64,000 bases of DNA from Neurospora intermedia (taxonomy: Eukaryota > Ascomycota > Sordariomycetes > Sordariales > Sordariaceae). The position numbers and the translations under genes were made by a program. Below the pieces are notes generated by a model, which was not told where the DNA came from, did no database searches, and was given only the letters and a program-made list of their open reading frames with translations. The stretch lies in contig BTPP01000008.1 in the NCBI GenBank assembly GCA_037102815.1, positions 2,046,001 through 2,110,000 on the forward strand. The letters are read 5' to 3'. Below, one piece after another: positions 10,787-23,729 of this stretch; position 1 is the first letter of the stretch, and each line of letters starts with the position of its first letter.

Positions 10787-13700
10787 ATGACTGACGGACC
10801 AACTCTCGCAGCTATTGCTGCTCTCGTCAAATCCCTGGCCGTCGACCCGGCCACTACCCAGACCTCTGGACTTCGCCCAAGCACCCATGTCAGGCTTCCC
10901 GGTCCGTATACCCGTGAGAAGGGTGATCTGGAGCGTGAGCTCTCGGCTCTCGTTGTCCGCATAGAGCAGCTGGAGACTGCCGCCATCGCTGCCTCTCCTC
11001 CAGCTATGCCCGATACACCAAATGCGCCAACCGATGCGCTGTTTTCAAACGGCACCCTTTCGCCATCCTCGGAAACGCCTGATGCCCGCTACCCCGCTCC
11101 GCTACCGCGGAATGGCTTCATCGACGAGGCCCTGGAGGGTCTCCGCGAACATGTCGACGACCAGTCCAAGCTGCTTGACAGTCAGCGTCAGGAGCTTGCT
11201 GGGGTCAACGCCCAGCTGATTGAGCAAAAGCAACTTCAGGAAAAGGCTCTGGCTATTATCGAACAGGAACGGGTTGCTACCCTCGAACGGGAACTCTGGA
11301 AGCATCAAAAGGCCAACGAGGCCTTCCAAAAGGCTCTCCGAGAAATCGGTGAGATTGTCACTGCCGTCGCCAGGGGTGATTTGTCCAAAAAGGTCCGGAT
11401 GAACTCGGTGGAAATGGACCCGGAAATCACCACCTTCAAGCGTACGATAAACACAATGATGGACCAGTTGCAAGTCTTCTCCAGCGAAGTCTCGCGTGTC
11501 GCTCGTGAAGTCGGAACCGAGGGTATTCTCGGTGGCCAAGCTCAGATCGAAGGCGTTGACGGCACCTGGAAGGAACTCACAGACAACGGTATGTTTGATC
11601 CCATCTTGACAGCCGCAGCAGTGGCCTATGTGTACTGACCATATCATCTAGTCAACGTCATGGCCCAGAATCTTACCGACCAAGTGCGAGAGATTGCTTC
11701 CGTAACGACTGCTGTCGCTCATGGCGATCTTACCAAGAAAATCGAGCGTCCCGCCAAGGGAGAAATACTTCAACTTCAACAAACCATCAACACAATGGTG
11801 GATCAGCTACGGACTTTTGCCTCTGAAGTTACACGTGTCGCCAGAGATGTCGGTACCGAGGGTATCCTCGGTGGTCAAGCCGACGTTGAAGGAGTCCAGG
11901 GCATGTGGAACGAACTTACGGTTAATGTGAACGCCATGGCCAACAATCTAACAACCCAAGTCAGAGATATCATCAAGGTTACTACCGCTGTCGCCAAGGG
12001 TGACCTTACTCAAAAAGTACAAGCTGAATGCCGCGGTGAGATTTTCGAACTGAAGAAGACCATCAACTCTATGGTGGACCAACTACAACAATTTGCTCGG
12101 GAAGTTACAAAGATCGCCAGGGAAGTCGGAACCGAAGGAAGGCTCGGTGGGCAGGCCACTGTTCACGATGTTCAGGGTACTTGGAGGGACCTCACCGAAA
12201 ACGTCAACGGCATGGCCATGAATTTGACCACACAGGTGCGAGAAATCGCAAAGGTTACTACAGCCGTCGCCAAGGGTGATTTGACCAAGAAGATTGGGGT
12301 CGAGGTACAGGGTGAAATCCTGGATTTGAAGAACACCATCAACACCATGGTTGACCGTCTTGGTACTTTCGCTTTCGAGGTCAGCAAGGTCGCCAGGGAA
12401 GTCGGCACCGATGGTACCTTGGGTGGTCAGGCCCAGGTTGATAATGTGGAGGGCAAGTGGAAGGATCTCACAGAGAACGTCAACACCATGGCCAGCAACC
12501 TTACATCTCAGGTAAGCTGCTCTTAATGATCCTTTGCGGCATGCACTGTTTGCTAACTGTTTACAGGTCCGTGGGATCTCTACCGTCACACAAGCCATTG
12601 CCAATGGTGATATGAGCCGCAAGATTGAAGTTGAAGCCAAGGGGGAGATACTCATACTCAAGGAGACTATCAACAACATGGTTGACCGACTCTCCATTTT
12701 CTGTAATGAGGTGCAGAGAGTCGCCAAGGACGTCGGTGTTGATGGTATCATGGGAGGACAAGCCGATGTGGCTGGCCTGAAGGGCAGGTGGAAGGAAATT
12801 ACCACCGATGTCAACACAATGGCGAATAACTTGGTATGTCTCGCCGCCAGCACCCTTGAACAGCACCCCTTTTTGCTAATGCTCTTTTACAGACGGCTCA
12901 AGTGAGAGCGTTCGGCGACATCACAAATGCAGCAACAGACGGGGACTTTACAAAACTCGTCGAGGTAGAAGCCTCAGGCGAGATGGACGAACTCAAAAAG
13001 AAGATCAATCAGATGGTCTACAATTTGAGGGACAGTATCCAACGTAATACCCAGGCCAGGGAAGCCGCCGAACTGGCCAATAAGACCAAGTCCGAGTTTT
13101 TGGCGAACATGTCCCACGAAATACGCACACCCATGAACGGCATTATCGGCATGACACAACTTACTCTCGATACTGACCTGACACAGTATCAGAGAGAAAT
13201 GCTCAACATTGTCAACTCCCTGGCCAACAGCTTACTGACCATCATCGACGACATTTTGGATCTGTCCAAGATCGAAGCTAGGCGTATGGTCATCGAAGAG
13301 ATTCCTTATACGTTGCGTGGCACCGTCTTCAACGCGCTCAAGACTCTTGCCGTCAAGGCAAACGAGAAGTTTCTGGATCTTACGTATCGTGTCGACCATT
13401 CTGTACCCGACCACGTCGTCGGAGACTCCTTCAGGTTGCGCCAGATTATTCTTAACCTTGTTGGCAACGCTATCAAGTTCACCGAGCATGGTGAAGTCAG
13501 TCTTACCATCCAGAAGGCCTCTTCAGTACAGTGCAGCACCGAAGAGTACGCCATCGAGTTTGTCGTTTCCGACACTGGTATCGGTATTCCGGCGGACAAG
13601 CTGGATCTCATCTTCGACACTTTCCAGCAGGCCGATGGTTCAATGACTCGCAAGTTTGGCGGTACTGGTCTCGGTCTCTCCATTTCCAAGCGTCTCGTCA

Positions 13701-14912
13701 ACCTCATGGGTGGTGACGTGTGGGTGAAGAGTGAGTATGGTAAGGGTAGCAAGTTCTTCTTCACCTGCGTGGTCCGCTTGGCCAACGACGATATCTCGTT
13801 GATCGCCAAGCAGCTCAACCCATACAAGAGTCACCAGGTCCTGTTCATCGACAAGGGCCGCACCGGACATGGACCGGAGATCGCCAAGATGCTCCACGGC
13901 TTGGGCCTCGTTCCCATCGTCGTCGACTCGGAGAGGAATCCTGCGCTCGAGAAGGCCAGAGCTGCCGGCCAGGCGCCCTACGACGTCATCATTGTGGACT
14001 CGATCGAGGATGCAAGGCGCTTGCGGTCTGTTGACGACTTTAAGTACCTTCCCATCGTATTGCTAGCACCAGTCGTTCACGTCTCGCTGAAGTCTTGCCT
14101 TGACTTGGGTATCACGTCGTACATGACGACGCCTTGTCAGCTCATTGACCTCGGTAACGGCATGGTCCCTGCTCTTGAAAACAGGGCCACGCCGTCGCTG
14201 GCGGACAACACCAAATCTTTCGAGATCCTGCTTGCCGAAGACAACACGGTCAACCAGAGGCTCGCGGTCAAGATCCTGGAGAAGTATCACCACGTCGTCA
14301 CCGTTGTTGGAAACGGTGAAGAGGCTGTTGAGGCCGTCAAGAGGAAAAAGTTCGATGTCATTCTTATGGACGTCCAGATGCCTATTATGGTGAGTCAAAG
14401 CTGTTTATTCAACCAAGAAACCGATGCTAACAATTCCATAGGGCGGTTTCGAAGCTACGGCCAAGATTCGCGAGTACGAGCGCAGCCTCGGCAGCCAGCG
14501 CACACCCATTATTGCCCTCACGGCGCACGCCATGATGGGCGACAGGGAAAAGTGTATTCAGGCACAGATGGACGAGTATCTCTCCAAGCCGCTGCAGCAG
14601 AACCATCTAATCCAGACCATTCTCAAGTGTGCGACGCTCGGCGGGCAACTACTCGAGAAGAACCGGGAGCGCGAGCTCACTCGTGCTGCCGACGCCGTCA
14701 CAGGCGGCCGCCGCGACAATGGCATGTACTCTGCCAGCCAAGCCGCGCAGCACGCTGCGCTCCGCCCACCCCTCGCCACCAGGGGCCTCACTGCCGCTGA
14801 CAGCCTCGTCTCCGGCCTGGAGAGCCCATCCATCGTGACGGCGGATAAGGAGGATCCTCTGAGCAGGGCACGTGCAAGCCTCTCCGAACCCAACATCCAT
14901 AAAGCAAGCTAA
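10787..14912 (+). CDS. os-1: Group III hybrid histidine kinase OS-1 (NIK-1)
   Basis: Exons 10787-11588, 11652-12511, 12567-12833, 12893-14389 and 14442-14912 give 1298 aa. After a coiled N-terminus, six HAMP-type repeats of about 90 residues begin near residue 191; each carries a TAVAxGDLTKKI-like motif. Then follow the histidine kinase core (H-box [10 protein letters not shown], His near 718; N-box [11 protein letters not shown] boxes DTGIGIP and GGTGLGLS) and a receiver domain with the phospho-acceptor Asp near 1136 in LMDVQMPIM. There are no membrane segments, as expected for this cytosolic class. Known role: OS-1 senses osmotic stress, controls the OS-4/OS-5/OS-2 MAP kinase cascade through HPT-1 and RRG-1, and is the target pathway of phenylpyrrole and dicarboximide fungicides. 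The start ATG is in good context (CACAATCATGAC). The gene converges on prd-4. Confidence 0.97.
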
Positions 14913-16115
14913 CCGTGTGGATGGGTCAATTTGACTTTTATTGGAGGATTTTAGCTGGTCATACGAGCACATACTACTCATTGATCAACATCGCGTGCAA
15001 TACAAACAAGCAACCAACGGCCACGCCAATTAAAGTGGAAGAAGGTTTTATGAGATGGGATGGAAGGAAAAAGAAACGAGGAGAGAAAGGGAGGAAGAAA
15101 GGATGGAAAGTGGATGGAGTCCGTGTTGTCTTTATCGTGTTGTGTGTTTTTTCTGTCCGGTACCCGGGTTCAAATCAGGTTTTTAAGGTCCAAAGGCGGT
15201 TTCTGTTATCAACAAGGCATTGAAATTATTACTTGCGGCTGGTTTGCTAGTTTTCAATTTTTGTATGTCTTGTTCCTCTGTCTCGTGTCTCTCTCGTATT
15301 TACTGGTTCGACTGTTGCTTTGCCATCGCTGCTAGTCTCGTCTTTGCCGGGGCTTGTTTGCTGCTGCTGCTGCTGCTCGTCTATCTGCTGATCTGGCTTT
15401 TTGGTTGTTGTCGTCTGGCTTGCTTGACTTTGAAGGCTAAGAAATGGTTATCGACTTCCTGTACCTTACTTAGCCAGAACAAGGGGGACTTGTTGGGTTG
15501 CTGCCACGTCTAGACCTCTATGGACTGACTGGTGTGGCTTCTCTTTTCTTAACGCTGTTGCATGATACCTATACTACACTACTACTACTACTAATAAATC
15601 AGGAGTACAATGAACATATATATATATCGTATCACGTCATCCGAGTAATCAACCGGGTGCTATTTTTGTTTGTTTGTTTGTTTCTTGGGCCTCACTCTTC
15701 ACTTGAATAGGATAGGAAGGAAGGAAGTAATGACACACATTGCCATGTTATCATATTCACCAGTTTAAGTTGAGAAACACACTCACATACACACTTCTCT
15801 CTCTTTACCTACATTTATTTCGTGGTAGTAGTGTTATGTCAACTTTGTTCGTACTTCCCCCCCCCCCTCTCTTCAGTCGCCCCATTCCGTTGATCCATTT
15901 TTATATCAACAGTTAGTTAGGTTATCTCCCTTGAACATAATATGGGGTACAGGATAATGATGGGTATTGGGTAAACCTACTAGAAGAAACACTACAATTA
16001 CTTTCCCTTGTTGCACTTTCTTTCTTTCCTGAATCGGCAAGCCAAAAACAAGAAAGAAAAAAAAAAGAAAAGAAAAAGAAAGGAAACCCTGATTGGTTTG
16101 ACCATACTAACGGAG

Positions 16116-16145
16116 TTTAGTTTAGTTTAGTTTAGTTTAGTTTAG
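16116..16145. repeat. (TTTAG)6 repeat
   Basis: Six perfect TTTAG units. This differs from the TTAGGG telomere unit, so it is not an interstitial telomere tract. Confidence 0.95.
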
Positions 16146-16403
16146 TTGCTCAGAAGTAAGTGACTGAGTTAATACGGTGGTGACTCGGTGGAGGAGGAGG
16201 AGGAGGAAGAGGAGGAAGAGGACCGGACCTTCCCTACCTACCTATCTTTCTCATTTTCATATTCCTCTCTCTCTCTCTCTTTTGTTTCGCTTTCCCGATG
16301 CTTCCTTCTTCCCCTTTTACGTAGGTAGTTCAAACAAACAACAAACAACAAAACAAAATTTGATATCATCATATTTACGCCGCGATCTACCTACCTACTT
16401 GTA

Positions 16404-16430
16404 GCATGCATGCATGCATGCATGCATGCG
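16404..16430. repeat. (GCAT)6 self-complementary repeat
   Basis: Six perfect GCAT units plus GCG. The unit is self-complementary, so either strand could form a hairpin or cruciform. Confidence 0.95.
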
Positions 16431-16502
16431 TCATTCAGGCTTTCTAGAGCTCTGTAGAAGAAAATCCCAACGTCTTTTCTTTTCTTTTCTTCTTCTGGGG
16501 TC

Positions 16503-16548
16503 ATCTATCTATCTATCTACCTAACTAACTAACTAACTAACTAACTAA
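16503..16548. repeat. adjacent (ATCT)4 and (CTAA)7 repeats
   Basis: (ATCT)4 is followed almost directly by (CTAA)7, with three CTTG units shortly after near 16568. Confidence 0.95.
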
Positions 16549-17249
16549 TAAAAGGTCATTCATTTCCTTGCTTGCTTGCTATGAATCGATAGAACGCATT
16601 GATTCATCTTTCATCGAAGTGAAGAAGATATGAAGAGTATGAACGAAAAGATGAAGAAGAAGCAAAACGCTATCTAGGTAGGTATCCTCAAATATACTTC
16701 GCACGCAAACACATACAATACAAATAACATAATTTAGTATACCACTGAATCTCGCCTTCGCAAGAACCACTCGCTTAAAGTCCCATGCAGCACCGCTTTT
16801 CTGGCTAAAGAAATTCTCTCGGTCCACACATACAGTGGAGTGACGAGAGAAGAAGAAGAACAAAAAGAAAAGCAAATGGAAGAAAAAAAAAGAAGAGATT
16901 AAAGCTCCAGTGATATATGTACCAGTTTCCGTCCTTCATCCATGAAATCTTGCATCCATAATGACAATCCCAAACACGCTGGCTTGCTTGCCTACTTTGT
17001 TTAACAACAAACATGTCATGTCCTGTCCTGGTTTGGACATACCATTACATAGAATATCAGATCCATGCCATCCTCCCATCATCCATCAATGTAGTATATG
17101 TCCTCCTTATCCCACAGATACAGCCCAGTTATTACTTAAACAACCCAAATGCAATGCTCCAAACGCCAATACCCATATTGCATTGTCGAATTTTTTTCTT
17201 GGTAAAGGGAGGCCGGGTAAGAATTAGGGAGTGATCATGAACTCCATTA

Positions 17250-19613
17250 TTATTTTTTCTTGCCCTTGCCCTTACCTTTGCCGTTCGTCTTTGTCGACGA
17301 CTCGACAATATCCTTCACATCCTTTTTGGCGGTTGGGTAATTACTTTTCGGATCGTCCGCGAAGAGGACCTCATCACCCTTACCACCCATCTTCATAAAC
17401 TCATTAGGGTCCCTGTTGTCATCGGGTCTGGCCTCTTTTTGGCGGGAGGGTCCTGCTTGTGCACCGGCAAGTTCGTGCTGGCTGGGCCCATGGCCCGTTT
17501 CCGTGGGATTCTTCTTGTAGATCTTCAGCTCGGGCTTGTTCTCGCCAAGTGGGATCTTGTCGGCGATCTCGACTGTGTTGATGGAGCTGAGGAGGGTGCG
17601 CTCGCGGAGGACGCCGCGCCTGGTGACGTCGAGGCCGGCGATACCATTAACAAGGCCGTTGGTGCTGTCGTTGACGCCAGGCGTTTTTTGCGTCATCCAT
17701 GGATGAGAAAGACAATCGTCAATGGTGAAGCGCTTCTCGGGGTCGACGACGAGCATGGAATCAATCAGGTCAACTGGGGCACTGTTAGTATCGAGAACAG
17801 CAATACGTTGAACAAAACTAGGTAACTTACGAGCCAAATCATCCACCGGGTCCCAGTAAGGCGATGGATAGTCGAATTTGCCTTGCCTAATTTGATCCGA
17901 AAGGGAATAAGGGAAGTCGGGCGAGGTGAGTTCATCCGAAAAAGGTGGGAAGCCGCACAAGCAGATGTACAGCACTACACCGAGAGACCAGATATCGACC
18001 GCCTTGGTGTATTTGCGATGACGCGTGTCGGTGAGGATTTCCGGTGCCACATAACTGGGCGTACCGCAGAGAGTGGTGGTGAAGGACTCCTCGCCAATGA
18101 TCTTGGCGAGACCAAAATCAGCCAGCTTGACGTGCAGGTCATCATCGACCAGCAGGATGTTCTCGGGTTTGATGTCGCGGTGGACAATGTTGCGGTCGTG
18201 CAAGTACTTGACACCCTGGAACAGCTGGGTAAACAGCTTGCGGCACTCGTTCTCGGAAAGCTTGGTCTTCTTGACAATGTAGTTGAAGAGCTCACCTCCT
18301 GGCGCCAGCTCCAGAACTAGGTGAACGGCGTTGGGCTCATTGAAGGTATCTTTGAGACACAAGACGTTGGGGTGACTAACCCCCATCAGCACGGCAATTT
18401 CCTGCTGAAGACCCTCGTCCTTGGATCTCTCCTCGACGCCAGGAGTCTTGGAGAAGACCTTGACGGCATACTGTGTACCCGTCGACTTCTCCACACACAG
18501 GTAGACCTCGGCGAAATGGCCCTTGCCCAACTTCTGCAGCATGGTGTACTGCTGCCTGAAAGCGCTGGTGTGTCGACTTTTGGGGTATCGGAAGATGAAG
18601 CGGGCTGTGCCAAGAACGGCGATCTCATCTAGCTCTTGGAGCTCTCTGCGTCTGTTGCGACCCACTATTGCTTCGTTGACGAACGTTCCGTTACTCGACA
18701 GATCCTCTAATACGGCGATGGTATCGTTGCCCTTGTTCTCTGTGAAGATGATGCAGTGTCGGTTCGAAACGATGGGGTCCTCTATTTGGATGTCTTATGT
18801 CATGTTAGCATGGTGGCGTATACCGGGGATTGTACAGGTGAACCAACCGCATTCTGGGTGTCGGCCGATCAGATAGCCACCGGATGGAAGTCCCTTGACC
18901 TTGGTCTTGTCCAAATCGTGCTCCTCCTTGATCAGCGACTTCTGGCCGCGTTTACCTCTCTTGGAGCCAACCGCCTGTGAGACCGTATCTGGAAGGGGAC
19001 AAGCGGCCCTCCTCCTCAAGACGACGCAGCGGCCGCCGTACCTAGGATCCAAGGGAAACAGGTAGCCCCAAACTCCCTCCTTGACTTCATCCTCGACCTC
19101 GTCCGACAAGGCCTTGTCGAGGTCGGGCAACTGGCTAAAGGCTTGTGTGTCATTGAGCTGGGACGCTTGCGACTGAGAATGTTGGTTTTCTGGGCGAGGG
19201 CTGATTTGCGACAGCTGGCTGGGGCGGCCGGCTGGAGGGGTGGCAGTGGGCTCTTTGGAATCCTGGGGGAATTCATCGGAGTCGTGGGTGACTGGAGATG
19301 GTAGTTGTTTGGTGGTTTTGAGGGGCGTCTTCTGCTTGGGTTCGGGGCTGTCGCCGGTGCGCTGGGAGGAGAGGCGCTCGGAGCGACGGGGTTTCTTGAA
19401 GGAATCATTGTCGTCGGCAGAACCCTGAAGTAGAGCGCATATTAGTCGACGGAGCATGCTTGGTGGTGACGCAATGCGTCATGGACTACCTAATCCAAAG
19501 CTCGAGGTATAATGTAGTCATGACATAGCATGGCATGACATATGGGATGGGGGAGTGGATGGACGTACGCGAGCTCTCTTAAGAGTGCTGCTGCCTTCAG
19601 CTCGGGGAGCCAT
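17250..19613 (-). CDS. prd-4: Checkpoint kinase 2 homologue PRD-4
   Basis: Minus-strand exons 19613-19569, 19424-18848, 18793-17831 and 17773-17250 join to 702 aa. The N-terminal region (about residues 25-130) is Ser/Thr/Pro-rich, with a dense SQ/TQ cluster near residues 75-120. An FHA domain follows (GRHPEC-DIQIEDPIVSNRHC across intron 2, and SSNGTFVN). The Ser/Thr kinase domain spans about 290-570 (LGKGHF, HRDIKPEN near 411, DFG near 433, APE). The tail ends in a Lys/Gly run. This is the Chk2/Rad53/Cds1 layout. Known role: PRD-4 links DNA damage to the Neurospora clock, phosphorylating FRQ. The FHA join at 18794-18847 restores the motif, which supports that intron. The gene diverges from eIF3m. 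Confidence 0.95.
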
Positions 19614-21556
19614 GGCTGCTAGGATTGTAGGGCAACGAGTCGAGTGGTGTGTTGGTCAGTTAATGCCGGAGCTGGAGATTCGATTCAAAAGAGAGGATCT
19701 CAAATGGTCAGGCGGCGGAAGCTGAGGGTGTGTTCCTGGTTGTGTGTAAAGTGGAAAAAGATGGGGTGGTGGTGGTGGTGACGGCGCCGGGCTGGGGAGA
19801 ATGACTGAGTGACTGAATGATGCTACTGTGCAGTTCGCCAGGGACTGGGATAGGCGGCGGGCAGTGCTAAGGTATTGGGGGGGCCTCCACCAGAAAGTAA
19901 CCATACAACGTCAGGGATTCACGGTGTACTTACCATACCTACATTACAAGCCTCCTTCAAGCGGAAGCTTCCCTTTTCCTCGCTTCCTTCCACTTTTTTC
20001 GCTTGGAAATCACGCCGCGCCTCGCCATGACTCCACTCTTTTGGCGCGTATAAGTCAACAAACCAATCCACAGAAAGGGAAACAACATCCAGTTGACAAC
20101 ATTGGTTGTATTGTCACTGAAATATCTACGTGTATATATATATGCCATTTGACAATACCTTCAAGAGGCCTTGTTTACTGTTGCTGTCTCTGTACGCTAG
20201 GTATATTTGTTGACTTTCTTTCGGTGGTGTACACCCTCAGCCCTTGTTGAATGTCACCATGTGCATTGCATACATAGGTAGCGTAGGGCTGGTTGGTCAT
20301 CACTCTTTTTCTCTCGGGATTCTATTGTGGGTTCATTGTGACTCAGACTTCAACATCCTTCTGGGCTGTCAGGCGTGCCGGTCATTTGTTATTTTGAGAC
20401 TCACACCACGTCAGTGGGAAAAGGAAGGAGCTGATACAATATCCTCAGGCTGTAAAGGTGGCCGTTGCCCGGGTCACCACCACACTTTAAGTGTCTGCCT
20501 GGGTATCCGATTCAGATGACCCGTGACCCCCTCTTCGCTTCCCGCTTCTGTTTGTGTTTTAAGTGAGCTTACAAAGTTGACTGTTGCAACTGGCTACTAT
20601 AGAGTCCCATTTTTGTCTTGATGAATACGATGGTGAAAGGTCCAAAAGAAAATATTCGATGATGTAGCGAGTTCAATAGTTTTGTTTTGATGCAGCCAAA
20701 TACTCCAATTAAGGTGTGTCGTCATTCCCGTGGTTTATATCTCCACAGCCCACGGCAAGTACACTAACTGCGAACCCCCATCGAGTGCATCACATCAAAC
20801 AGGAAATCATATTGTTCATGTGGTCCAAAATCTCGACATGAAAATTTGATTTGTCAAGTTCGAATCCTTCGATTATTCATCAAGTGCATTTGTTGATATC
20901 CATGTCAAAACATCATGGATGGGAATGTGACTTTAAGAAGATCGGATTTGGAGAAGCTGGGGACAATGTCAAGGGACGCAGGTTGACATTGTCAGGACGG
21001 ATCACCCCAAGCGTCAGGGTTTTCTATATTAAAAGCAGATGACTGCAATAACCCTGACGGTCAACTCAGCTTCTGCACGTGACTGGCTGGAGCACACAGA
21101 ACAGCTCTTCTCAGCACAGGGCAAAAATGGGCGGTGGGCTTGGCATTTGAATGCGGGGCATTTTTTTGCTTTGAGAAATTGGTTCGAGGGTCCGGTCTCT
21201 GTCGTGCGTGAGAGAGGGACCCGGACACCACTCAGCGAGTCGAGGCCCAGGAACTGTGCAAAGAAAAAGAAGAGCGGAGCCCTGCCACTACTAAGAAAAC
21301 TTCCTTTGGGGCCCCTCCCACGTCTGACAGGATATCCGTATCGTTTCCGGCCAGGCAGTGTCGACCTTTAGCACCAGGACATACTATCGGATTGTCCCCG
21401 GCCATATTTTCCCCGTCGCCGTGTCCCCCGTCCGTCCCTGACTCCGTCCCGCCGTGTGTCTCGCCTCAACCCGACCTCACTCCAGCCTTTAGGTCCAAGT
21501 GGGAATAGTTCGACAACAACCACACACGCACACACACACCGACAACACCGATCAAC
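19614..21556. promoter_or_regulatory. divergent prd-4 / eIF3m promoter region
   Basis: About 1.9 kb between two start codons facing away from each other. The eIF3m side (about 21400-21556) is C-rich leader. A short TA run lies near 20133. No ORF with protein-like composition was found. Confidence 0.5.
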
Positions 21557-22960
21557 ATGGCTACCCCCCAGTTGATCTTCGTCGACGGCACCTTCGCCGA
21601 GCTGGCGCAGGAGATGGCCGACTTCGTCCAGGTCGGCGAGCAGGTCCAGCCTCTCCTCGAGCAGGACAAGCGCGAGGATGCCCTTGACCTCATCGTCAAG
21701 GCCTCCCACTCCCTCAACGCCGCCCCCGAGAAGGACTTCACCCCCGCCTACAACCTCCTCATCCACCTCGTCCTCCAGTCCGAGGAGCCCAAGAAGTACC
21801 TGCCCACCCTCTGCGCCAACCTTCTCAAGCCCATCACCTCGTCTCCCACCCACGGCTTCACCCTCGCCTCCAATGCGCTCACCACCATCTTCAACCTCCT
21901 CGACAAGTCCAACCCGCTGCGCTTCAATGTCTTTATGCAGATCGTCCGCTTCATCAGGCAAAACAGCCAGTTCGACCTCCTCAAGCCCAGGTTAAAGAAC
22001 GTCGAGGGCTGGCTCCAGGAATGGAAGTCCGACTCGGAGAGCCAGCGCAAGCTCTACGTCGAGGTTTCCGATGCCGCCAACGACGCCGGTGATCAGGAGT
22101 GAGTATTTATTTTTTTCAGTCTATAGCATCACGCATCGTACAAACTAGGGTGCACCTTTACGGCTTCATGCTAACCTTTTCTTGTGTGTGTGTGCAGGGA
22201 GTCCTACTTCTACCTCCTCAAGGCTCTGGCCACTTTCGACCGCGACAACCAGGACGAGGTCGCCTCCGATGAGGCCCAGAAGCTCTCCCTCCGCGCCCTC
22301 CGCATGGCCATCTCGTCGCCCACCCGCTTCGACTTCAATGACCTGCGCTCGCTCCCCTCGGTCCACGCCCTGAGCGACTCGCACCCCGTCTACTCGCAGC
22401 TCCTCGACATCTTCACCGAGCAGGACCTCGAGGACTACAACGACTTCAGGGACGAGCACCAGGGATGGATCGAGAACGAGAAGCTCGACCACGAGAAGCT
22501 GCAGCGCAAGATGCGCCTGCTCACCTTTGCCTCGCTCGCCGCCAGCACCCCGAACCGCGAGATCCCCTACGCCAGCATCGCCAAGGCCCTTCAGATCCCC
22601 GACGAGGACGTCGAGATGTGGACCATTGACGTGATCCGCTCCAAGCTGGTCGAGGGCCGCCTGTCACAGAAGCAAAAGGTCTTTTTGGTTCACCGCACCA
22701 CCTACCGCGTCTTTGGCGAGAAGCAGTGGCGCGAGCTCGGCACCCGCGTCGACCAGTTCAAGACGGTCGTCGATAGGCTCGTCGGCGTCGTGCGCAAGGC
22801 CCAGACCGATGTCGAGGCCCAGCGTGAGCGTGAGCAGCAGGAGCTCGAGCGCAAGCTGGCCAACGCCGGCCTTGGCGAGTCGGAGCAGCGCGGCGGCAAC
22901 CGGGGAGGACGTACCGGCGGTGCCAGACAGACGAGGCAACGCACGGATGATGATGACTGA
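21557..22960 (+). CDS. Translation initiation factor eIF3 subunit M
   Basis: Exons 21557-22098 and 22198-22960 give 434 aa. The 99-nt intron has a GTGAGT donor, a GCTAACC branch site and a GTGTGTGCAG acceptor. The N-terminal two thirds are helical, and the PCI/winged-helix part lies at about residues 220-380 ([39 protein letters not shown]). The C-terminus is a charged coil followed by an Arg/Gly-rich tail ending in four Asp. eIF3m is a PCI subunit of the eIF3 complex that docks on the 40S subunit. Another PCI protein (COP9 subunit 7 is related) is possible, but the length, the [10 protein letters not shown] motif and the strong cytosolic-translation codon bias favour eIF3m. Confidence 0.9.
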
Positions 22961-23729
22961 AGGGGGTTGCCAACAGGATTATTTTTGCTGCAATAATTGG
23001 TTGTTGTTAGTAGCATAGAAGAGATATGGGGGGGTCTTTCAAAAAGAAAACGAGCGATGTCTTGCCCCTGTATCATCCCGCTCGGTCATCACTTGTTCAG
23101 TTCAGTTCATTTGAATGGGAAAAGGAATTCTACATCAAAACGGGTTGTTGTTGTTGTTATCGATCAAGGAGTTGTGAGCCCCAAAAAAATACGGAACACC
23201 ATTTTCAAGGTAGAGCTGCTACACTTTTTGGCGGGTTTGCTATTTTTTGGTGTTGTATCGTTCCGAGGAATGGCAGGTTTAGATATCCAGCAATCATCAG
23301 GTTTTCTCTCTCCATTCATGTGATAAATGAATGCAAATCCGGAAAGGGGTACATACAGAACATGATACTCAGGATACCAAGAAAGCGGGTAACAGCAATG
23401 CTTCTTTAGAACGTCCATGACCCTCAGCAGTGGAAACAACGAGAACATCATGCTGAGTATAAACGCAATTGTATGCCATCTCGATATCTGGAAAAAGACA
23501 GAGCAAGTTCAATTTCCAAACGGAGAAAATCAACCCGTCCATCCATCCACCGACCGACCGTCTCCGCGACTCCATCGCTCCGTCCCTTTCTAATAATCCT
23601 GTAGTAGTGTAGTATTTAAAGTTTTTATATCTCATGGAATGGCCAACCCCATCTCAGAATTAAACACAAGTTACCTCAACCCCAACCCATCAACCACCCC
23701 CCATCTCATTCCTAGACTAAGTAAGCCCC
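22961..23729. other. convergent 3' region between eIF3m and UMP kinase
   Basis: About 0.77 kb shared by two converging genes; T-rich on the eIF3m side. No other feature seen. Confidence 0.6.

Larger units (their letters stand above)
14913..17249. other. convergent 3' region between os-1 and prd-4
   Basis: About 2.3 kb with no gene. It must contain both 3' UTRs and poly(A) sites. It is T/A-rich with many simple repeats, including the tetra- and pentanucleotide arrays between 16116 and 16580. No recognisable ORF or RNA gene was found. Confidence 0.6.

Noticed and set aside
15150-15190. tRNA B-box-like GGTTCAAATC
   Set aside because: No A-box or pairing acceptor stem around it.
16116-16145. 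Interstitial telomere repeat
   Set aside because: The unit is TTTAG, not TTAGGG.
20840-20880. tRNA B-box-like GTTCGAATCC
   Set aside because: No cloverleaf can be formed with the flanking sequence.
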